Source: Clostridiales bacterium (GTDB lineage Bacteria > Bacillota > Clostridia > Lachnospirales > Cellulosilyticaceae). From it: a stretch of 26,318 nt of DNA. Location of the stretch: NCBI GenBank assembly GCA_019418225.1, contig DYCF01000008.1, forward strand, positions 1 to 26,318, written 5' to 3'. The translations under genes and the position numbers were made by a program. Below are positions 21,890 through 26,318 of this stretch, piece by piece. Numbering within the stretch: the stretch's first letter is position 1; the number at the start of each line of letters is the position of its first letter. The notes below the pieces were generated by a model. The model saw nothing but the letters and a program-made list of their open reading frames with translations. It had not been told where the DNA came from and ran no database searches.

Positions 21890-22930
21890 TTTCCCCACAC
21901 TTTCATACGTATAATAATCTCTATCTCCCGTGACCTTGCTAATACACCAATATGTCTTACCCTCTTCTTCATAAGCTTTCATCGTAATTACTTGCTCTAG
22001 ATTTTCATAAACCTTGCCCTGTAACATACTTTCATAAGTTACTGTATAACGCATCGTCTGATCGTCTAATTTCTCTTTATTCTTAATACTCACTTTGCCA
22101 CCTCTAAGTGTAGGACTTGAACCACCTGTTACCCAACCTCTTGTTTTGACTTCTGGTAAAACATTTTGTTTTGCATCATTACAAAGCATACTATATTGAA
22201 GTGCACCATTTCTCGTTTGTTGGGCTCTAATCCATACAGCTAATACATCCTCTGTTTTTTCAAGTTTTAAGTTCTGCTCTAACTTAGCAATTTCATTTTG
22301 AAGCTGTTCCTGTAATTCTACTTGTGATGTATAGCGAAGTACTGCCTTATTGCTAGCCTTATCAATGGTTACACCGTCTATACCAAAATAACCTTTTACT
22401 TCATTAACAGGCACATATAATGTACCATCTATAATCTTATAATTATAAATCATTTCTCCTGTTTCATAACCTTGACTTGTTACCGTAAGTTCAATTGGCC
22501 TTTCATTTAAAGTCGTTATTTTTACTTCATCATTATTTATTTCTTCTTCAGGTTTCAAAAAGCCTTTGAGACTTTCTGGTAATGGTGTAAGTGTATCTTC
22601 ATATTCTGCATCATAAACAGTGAATGCACTTTCTAACATTGCATAATAGCTGCCCCAAAAGTAAGCTGGTGCATCTACTGTGATATACGCTTTAGTATTT
22701 GAACCCTTCTTACCATTCTCCCATTTAAAATCCTTAATTCCCACTTCATTTAACATCCACTTAAAGGGAACATATACCTCATTATTAATCAGTAAGTAAT
22801 TCGTTACTGCTTGTTTTACCTCATTATTAAAAACTACCTGTTCTGCAAAGATAGGTGTTTGTCCCATCATGCTTATACAACTCCCTGCTACTACTACACA
22901 TGCAACTGCCTTACTAAAAAACTTTTTCAT
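21887..22930 (-). CDS. secreted protein with copper-amine-oxidase N-terminal-like domains (347 aa)
   Basis: A signal peptide (KKFFSKAVACVVVAGSCISM, cleavage near IFA-EQ) is followed by stalk-domain patterns typical of the copper amine oxidase N-like family: YLLINNEVYVPFKWMLNEVG near 46-65 and IIDGTLYVPVNEVKGYFGID near 166-185. A coiled coil (about 206-225) joins a C-terminal alpha/beta region (about 230-347) of the kind that ends in repeated antiparallel strands (TMRYTVTYESMLQGKVYEN). Probably exported and cell-wall or surface associated. The catalytic role is unknown; these stalk domains are scaffolds in most Firmicute proteins. AGGGG lies upstream of the ATG. Confidence 0.8.
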   Translation of the reverse strand: MKKFFSKAVACVVVAGSCISMMGQTPIFAEQVVFNNEVKQAVTNYLLINNEVYVPFKWMLNEVGIKDFKWENGKKGSNTKAYITVDAPAYFWGSYYAMLESAFTVYDAEYEDTLTPLPESLKGFLKPEEEINNDEVKITTLNERPIELTVTSQGYETGEMIYNYKIIDGTLYVPVNEVKGYFGIDGVTIDKASNKAVLRYTSQVELQEQLQNEIAKLEQNLKLEKTEDVLAVWIRAQQTRNGALQYSMLCNDAKQNVLPEVKTRGWVTGGSSPTLRGGKVSIKNKEKLDDQTMRYTVTYESMLQGKVYENLEQVITMKAYEEEGKTYWCISKVTGDRDYYTYESVGK

Positions 22931-23054
22931 ATTACACGCCCCTCTATTTTTCTATGTACACCTTTAATATAGCACTTTGTATTTTAAATACTTCTCATTT
23001 ATATTAAATATACTTTGCACTTTTATTATCTTTTATTTTCAATTGTTACTAATA

Positions 23055-23096
23055 AATAAAGCTGCAATACTAACATTTATAGTTAGTATCACAGCT
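23055..23096 (-). terminator. terminator of the DUF5692 gene
   Basis: AGCTGTGATACTAAC pairs with GTTAGTATTGCAGCT, then TTTATTTAT on the minus strand. It starts 8 bp after the stop at 23105. Confidence 0.82.
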
Positions 23097-23104
23097 AATA
23101 TCTC

Positions 23105-24040
23105 TTAAGCCACTGCTGACTTACTTTCTTCAATTACTTTTTGATATGCTTTTATATCTGAATGCACTTCCACCTTAAAAGGATTTCTCTTATATTTAAA
23201 GATTTTATAAAAGTGGTATACAAACACAATAATGTTTGCAATAAGCGCAATAAAACTTACTACAAATAAAGCTGTTGTATTATGTGATGACTGCACTGCA
23301 AATCTAGATGTATCCACGAAACTTGGGAATGTCATTGTAAACATCATCCAAGCAGCTAAAGTATACGCTCTATGCTGAATCCAAGCCCCTCTTTTACTAA
23401 TAATAAGTGGAATTGTACATGATAATAATAATGCTGCCCCTGCATAGAATGAATGGTCTGATACACAATTATATACATATGCAAAGTTCCATAAATCATA
23501 TGCAATTACCCAAAACCATAATTGATCTGGCCACAACATATCTTTATTTTTATCCTTACCTACAAAGATGCCCATCCACCCTGAAATAGTAAGGATATTT
23601 AATATTCCTGCAATACCATTCATAATATTCCAAGGTCCACCTAACATCCATACACCATCTACAATACCAGGTGTCTGATAACTAAAACATTCAAAATCAC
23701 GAATAACAGCTTCCATAATATTAACAGCTAAAATAATAGCTGGTAACATTAAAAGATATTTATTATCTTTCCATCCTTTTATGTAACGAATACCCATAAA
23801 CATAAGGCATCCTGCTAATGCAGAATATACTTTTACCCAATGGAACCATGTTCCTGTACTAGAATCAGCCCCAGCTGTCTTAGGCCAAACAAAAATAGTT
23901 AAAAATATAGGTAATGCAATACAGAAAAATAATGAAAAATACTTATTACGACGTGCAGCCTCGTTTACAAGCATCAAGATGCCTAATACTATGAACCACA
24001 TAATTGCCGATTGCCACGTAATATTCCCAAATAAAAACAT
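23105..24040 (-). CDS. DUF5692 multi-pass membrane protein (311 aa)
   Basis: Nine or so hydrophobic segments, including SAIMWFIVLGILMLVNEAAR, YFSLFFCIALPIFLTIFVWP and LLMLPAIILAVNIMEAVIRD. Trp-rich loops (WPDQLWFWVIAYDLWNFAY) and PGIVDGVWMLGGPWNIMNGI are characteristic of DUF5692 proteins. No catalytic motif is visible, and a sensing or transport role is guesswork. I chose ATG 24038-24040, preceded by AAGAGG at about 6 bases; an in-frame ATG at 24073 lacks a ribosome site. It is monocistronic with its own terminator. The gap upstream holds the palindrome at 24203-24253. Confidence 0.8.
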   Translation of the reverse strand: MFLFGNITWQSAIMWFIVLGILMLVNEAARRNKYFSLFFCIALPIFLTIFVWPKTAGADSSTGTWFHWVKVYSALAGCLMFMGIRYIKGWKDNKYLLMLPAIILAVNIMEAVIRDFECFSYQTPGIVDGVWMLGGPWNIMNGIAGILNILTISGWMGIFVGKDKNKDMLWPDQLWFWVIAYDLWNFAYVYNCVSDHSFYAGAALLLSCTIPLIISKRGAWIQHRAYTLAAWMMFTMTFPSFVDTSRFAVQSSHNTTALFVVSFIALIANIIVFVYHFYKIFKYKRNPFKVEVHSDIKAYQKVIEESKSAVA

Positions 24041-24202
24041 AATATACCTCTTTTCTATCTTTTTCCCATACATATATTAGTATATTCTTTAATTTATTTT
24101 AATATTTGTACTCTATTTAATTTTATGTATGTATTGTAAATAATTGTATTTATTTACTTCATAAACACATATTTCCATATACAACAAAAGAAATTAACAA
24201 AA

Positions 24203-24253
24203 GGGACAGGTCTCTAAAATTAGTGTGTAACACCAATTTTAGAGACCTGTCCC
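24203..24253. repeat. 51-bp palindrome of the GGGGACAGGTCTCTAA family
   Basis: GGGACAGGTCTCTAAAATT (24203-24221) and its exact complement (24235-24253) enclose 13 bases that continue the dyad with one mismatch. It lies 19 bp past the ogt stop and may double as its terminator. The core is identical to the repeats at 11962-12060 and 26211-26318. Confidence 0.93.
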
Positions 24254-24271
24254 CATCTATTTTGTCCCCCT

Positions 24272-24754
24272 CTATTTTTCTAAATCTAAGAGGTATTTTT
24301 TTAATTCTAAACCGCCATCATAACCTATTAATTTGCCATTTGCTCCAATAACTCTATGACATGGTATTAGAATCATAATAGGATTTTTGTTATTGGCCAT
24401 GCCGACTGCACGGCAAGCTTTAGGATTGCCAATCATAATTGCAATCTCTTTATAACTCCTTGTTTCCCCATAAGGTACTTTACATAACGCTTCCCAAACT
24501 TGCTTCTGAAAAGGTGTTCCTTTTGGGTTTAAAGGTAAATCAAACTGTTTACGTTCTCCCTTAAAATATTCTTCTAGCTGCTTTGCAGCCTCATCTAGTA
24601 ACACTGTTCTACACTTGCTGCCAGGTAAATCTTTTTCCTTAGCTGAACTTACCAATGTAATGCCCTGCTTATCACAAGCAATCGTTACCTGCCCTATTGC
24701 CAAATCATAAATGTAAAATGCTTCTTCTATATCTACATCATTTGTATTTGTCAC
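24272..24754 (-). CDS. ogt: O6-alkylguanine-DNA alkyltransferase (160 aa)
   Basis: Repairs O6-methylguanine by transferring the alkyl group to its own Cys. The active-site IPCHRVIGANG places Cys132; TPFQKQVWEALCKVPYGETR and YKEIA..IGNPKACRAVG form the DNA-binding helices with the arginine finger; YDGGLELKKYLLDLE closes the domain. Length is typical for Ogt. There is no Ada regulatory domain. It starts at GTG 24752-24754, supported by AGGAGG 8 bases upstream; this site lies in the 20-bp gap after tam, so the two form an operon (tam-ogt). Confidence 0.95.
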   Translation of the reverse strand: MTNTNDVDIEEAFYIYDLAIGQVTIACDKQGITLVSSAKEKDLPGSKCRTVLLDEAAKQLEEYFKGERKQFDLPLNPKGTPFQKQVWEALCKVPYGETRSYKEIAIMIGNPKACRAVGMANNKNPIMILIPCHRVIGANGKLIGYDGGLELKKYLLDLEK

Positions 24755-24774
24755 TAACTATAACCTCCTACTTT

Positions 24775-25551
24775 CTAACTTGTTGCAATTATAAATAAAC
24801 GTTTAAATTTGAAAAGTACTTTACCATCCTCTTGTACTTTATAATAAGCTTTTACCTGTTGTAAAATCTGATTTACAAATTCTGCTTCTAATTTTTCATC
24901 GTTAAGCGCATTACAGTAAGGTCTCAGCCCTGTACTTTTGCAAAACTCAACGATTGCCTTTTGACTGTCTAAAATATGATAATAATCTGTTTCCCACATT
25001 TCTATTTGATGACTGTATTTTGAAATAATGTCATAATAGGCTTCTGGATTATAATTATAACAGTTCTTACTCCCCACTTCCTTGAAATAAGGTTGCCATT
25101 TTTTCTGCATACTCACTTCATTAATACATTTTCTCATCTTCATTTGTTCAAAAAGAGGCACTTGCACAGCTACAACGCCGCCTGAATTTAAATTTCTAAA
25201 CCAGTCCCCTATAACTTGCTCTTGATTTTTAAGCCACTGTAAACTGGCATTAGAAAATATAATATCTGCTTTATCAAATTCTTTAATAGACTCATTGCAA
25301 TCCTTAAATATCCATTCTACATTTAAGCCTAATCGTTTCGCCTGCTCTAACATCGTATTAGAATTATCTATCCCCATAATTTCTGCTTCTGGCCACTTAT
25401 TTGCAAGTACTTTTGTGCTCATGCCTGAACCACAGCCAATATCTATTATTTTCTTTGGATTTTCTATCATTATACGTCTCACTAAATCAATCGAAGGCTG
25501 AATCCTTTCCTTTTCAAACTTTCCATAAGCTTTTGCATCCCATTCTCCCAT
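24775..25551 (-). CDS. tam: SAM methyltransferase, trans-aconitate 2-methyltransferase type (258 aa)
   Basis: The class I methyltransferase motif IIDIGCGSGMSTKVLA is near residues 35-50, with MGIDNSN and IIFSNASLQWL following. The later landmarks YYDIISKYS, WETDYYHIL, STGLRPY and LFKFKRLFIIA match the E. coli Tam layout closely from end to end. Tam methylates trans-aconitate, a spontaneous inhibitor of the citric-acid cycle. In an anaerobe the true substrate may differ. It starts at ATG 25549-25551 with a modest GGGGA site. It is first in the tam-ogt operon and divergent from the lysR gene, whose product may regulate it. Confidence 0.85.
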   Translation of the reverse strand: MGEWDAKAYGKFEKERIQPSIDLVRRIMIENPKKIIDIGCGSGMSTKVLANKWPEAEIMGIDNSNTMLEQAKRLGLNVEWIFKDCNESIKEFDKADIIFSNASLQWLKNQEQVIGDWFRNLNSGGVVAVQVPLFEQMKMRKCINEVSMQKKWQPYFKEVGSKNCYNYNPEAYYDIISKYSHQIEMWETDYYHILDSQKAIVEFCKSTGLRPYCNALNDEKLEAEFVNQILQQVKAYYKVQEDGKVLFKFKRLFIIATS

Positions 25552-25632
25552 TAATATTCCCCACTCTCATTTATTTTTTATTAAATTTTATTTCTTATTT
25601 AACTTCATTTTATATCATCCTTTTGTATAATA

Positions 25633-25648
25633 AAAATATCGATATTTT
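25633..25648. promoter_or_regulatory. 16-bp palindrome in the tam/lysR intergenic region
   Basis: AAAATATCGATATTTT is a perfect dyad in the 124-bp divergent gap. LysR-type regulators usually bind AT-rich dyads in just this place, so it is the best candidate operator. Confidence 0.5.
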
Positions 25649-25675
25649 ATATTTGATATAACTGGAGGGAATATC

Positions 25676-26236
25676 ATGTTAAATGATCTCAACTTATATA
25701 AAATTTTTTACACAGTCTGTAAATATCAAAATTTTTCTCATGCAGCCAAAGCTCTTTATATTTCCCAACCTGCTATCAGTAAATCTATGAAATCATTAGA
25801 AACTGAGCTGGGTCTTATGCTTTTTTCAAGAGGTTCCAAAGGTGTCTCATTAACTGCTGAAGGGAAACTCCTTTATGAACATCTTAGCCAAGCCTTTGCT
25901 TCTATCGAAGAAGGTGAGCAACTTCTGACTAAACTCAAAAACATAGATTTAGGCCAACTCAGATTAGGTGTAAGTTCTACTCTAGGCACTCACTTCTTAC
26001 TCCCTTTACTCTCTAAATTCACACAAACCTATCCAACTTTACAAGTCCATCTTTTCAATGATAACACTACGCAAACCTTAGACCTCGTTCAAAAAGACCT
26101 CATAGATCTGGCGATTGTCAGCTCCCCACTCACAGATACTTTACTGGACTTCATTCCTCTACAACCTATCCAAGACATCCTAGTCTGCAGCCCTAGCTAC
26201 TACAGCAATATTAGAGACCTGTCCCCGCCCTATTAA
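25676..26236 (+). pseudogene. LysR-family regulator, cut short by a tandem repeat array
   Basis: The N-terminal winged helix (LNLYKIFYTVCKYQNFSHAA, QPAISKSMKSLETELG, LFSRGSKGVSLTAEG) and the first part of the effector domain (LGQLRLGVSSTLGTHFLLPL and onward) are normal for a LysR regulator. At about residue 178 the sequence enters the repeat array at 26211: the frame reads NIRDLSPPY and stops at 26234-26236, giving 186 residues instead of about 290-300. Half the effector domain is missing. The rest may lie beyond the array, outside the window. GGAGGG is 5-7 bases before the ATG. It is divergent from tam. DNA binding could survive; ligand response should not. Confidence 0.8.
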
Positions 26237-26318
26237 CAGCAACTTTAGAGACCTGTCCCCACTCTATTAACAGCAACTTTAGAGACCTGTCCCCACTCTA
26301 TTAACAGCAACTTTAGAG
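26211..26318. repeat. 34-bp tandem array of the GGGGACAGGTCTCTAA family
   Basis: Copies of TTAGAGACCTGTCCCC start at 26211, 26245, 26279 and 26313 (the last cut by the window edge). They are separated by identical 18-base stretches (ACTCTATTAACAGCAACT; the first has two changes). The period is 34 bp, so each copy shifts the frame. It interrupts the lysR gene. Confidence 0.95.

Noticed and set aside
21636..22000. Leu/Phe-rich plus-strand frames
   Set aside because: They come from the T-rich 13-bp array and the antisense of the secreted-protein gene; low complexity and no ribosome site.
26211..26318. Regularly spaced repeats that could suggest a CRISPR array
   Set aside because: The stretches between repeats are identical rather than unique, the unit is a plain 34-bp tandem repeat inside a coding region, and no cas gene is near.

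Overview
The window reads as a low-GC Firmicute, most likely an anaerobic clostridium of the Lachnospiraceae/Cellulosilyticum type. This rests on strong AGGAGG-type ribosome sites, many TTG/GTG starts, abundant signalling proteins, a serine-integrase element, a radical-SAM peptide cassette and family-level matches (DUF5692, HsmA/TIGR03987, DUF2087). The genus-level suggestion is weak.

Layout. (1) Positions 1-2820 are the integrase end of a prophage or other integrative element. Three small leftward phage-type genes face a rightward repressor - ImmA-like protease - large serine integrase operon across a divergent promoter region with four copies of a 14-bp operator. The element sits inside a mutS2-family gene (2821-3900), which stops just after its Walker A motif; its 3' half must lie left of the window. 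(2) Positions 3900-4740 hold no protein gene but are rich in structure on the minus strand: a consensus promoter, a 7-8 codon ORF, a branched RNA fold, two terminators and a 20-bp perfect inverted repeat, all upstream of mutS2. (3) Positions 4770-10450 carry a chemotaxis receptor, a hybrid histidine kinase with receiver and HPt domains, and a receiver-HD-GYP c-di-GMP phosphodiesterase. (4) Positions 10728-12598 encode a translationally coupled pair of U32-family proteins, the upstream one carrying an in-frame tandem repeat of a dispersed element. (5) Positions 12600-13391 hold a duplicated palindromic repeat and yjdM (phnA). (6) A DUF362 gene (13687-14613) faces a leftward peptide-modification cassette: a Gly-rich three-Cys precursor, an HPr-kinase-like protein, a PqqD-like protein and a radical SAM/SPASM enzyme (17253 to 14620). 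(7) HsmA-like and small coiled-coil genes, then a rightward pair of degenerate-GGDEF membrane protein and processive family-2 glycosyltransferase (18226-20188), resembling the c-di-GMP-linked exopolysaccharide pair YdaK/YdaM of Bacillus. (8) A small basic protein, a LuxR-HTH/DUF2087 regulator, a secreted stalk-like protein, a DUF5692 membrane protein, and tam-ogt. (9) A LysR gene cut short by a 34-bp tandem array that runs off the window.

Two themes stand out. First, short palindromic and tandem repeats are unusually dense. A GGGGACAGGTCTCTAA family occurs as a coding in-frame array, as an intergenic palindrome and as a gene-breaking array; there are also two inverted copies of a two-hairpin element 12 kb apart, a tandem palindromic element at 12.7-13.0 kb and an IS-end-like palindrome at 6.6 kb. 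Second, the strongest candidates for undescribed biology are the kinase plus radical-SAM peptide cassette and the long structured leader upstream of the interrupted mutS2.
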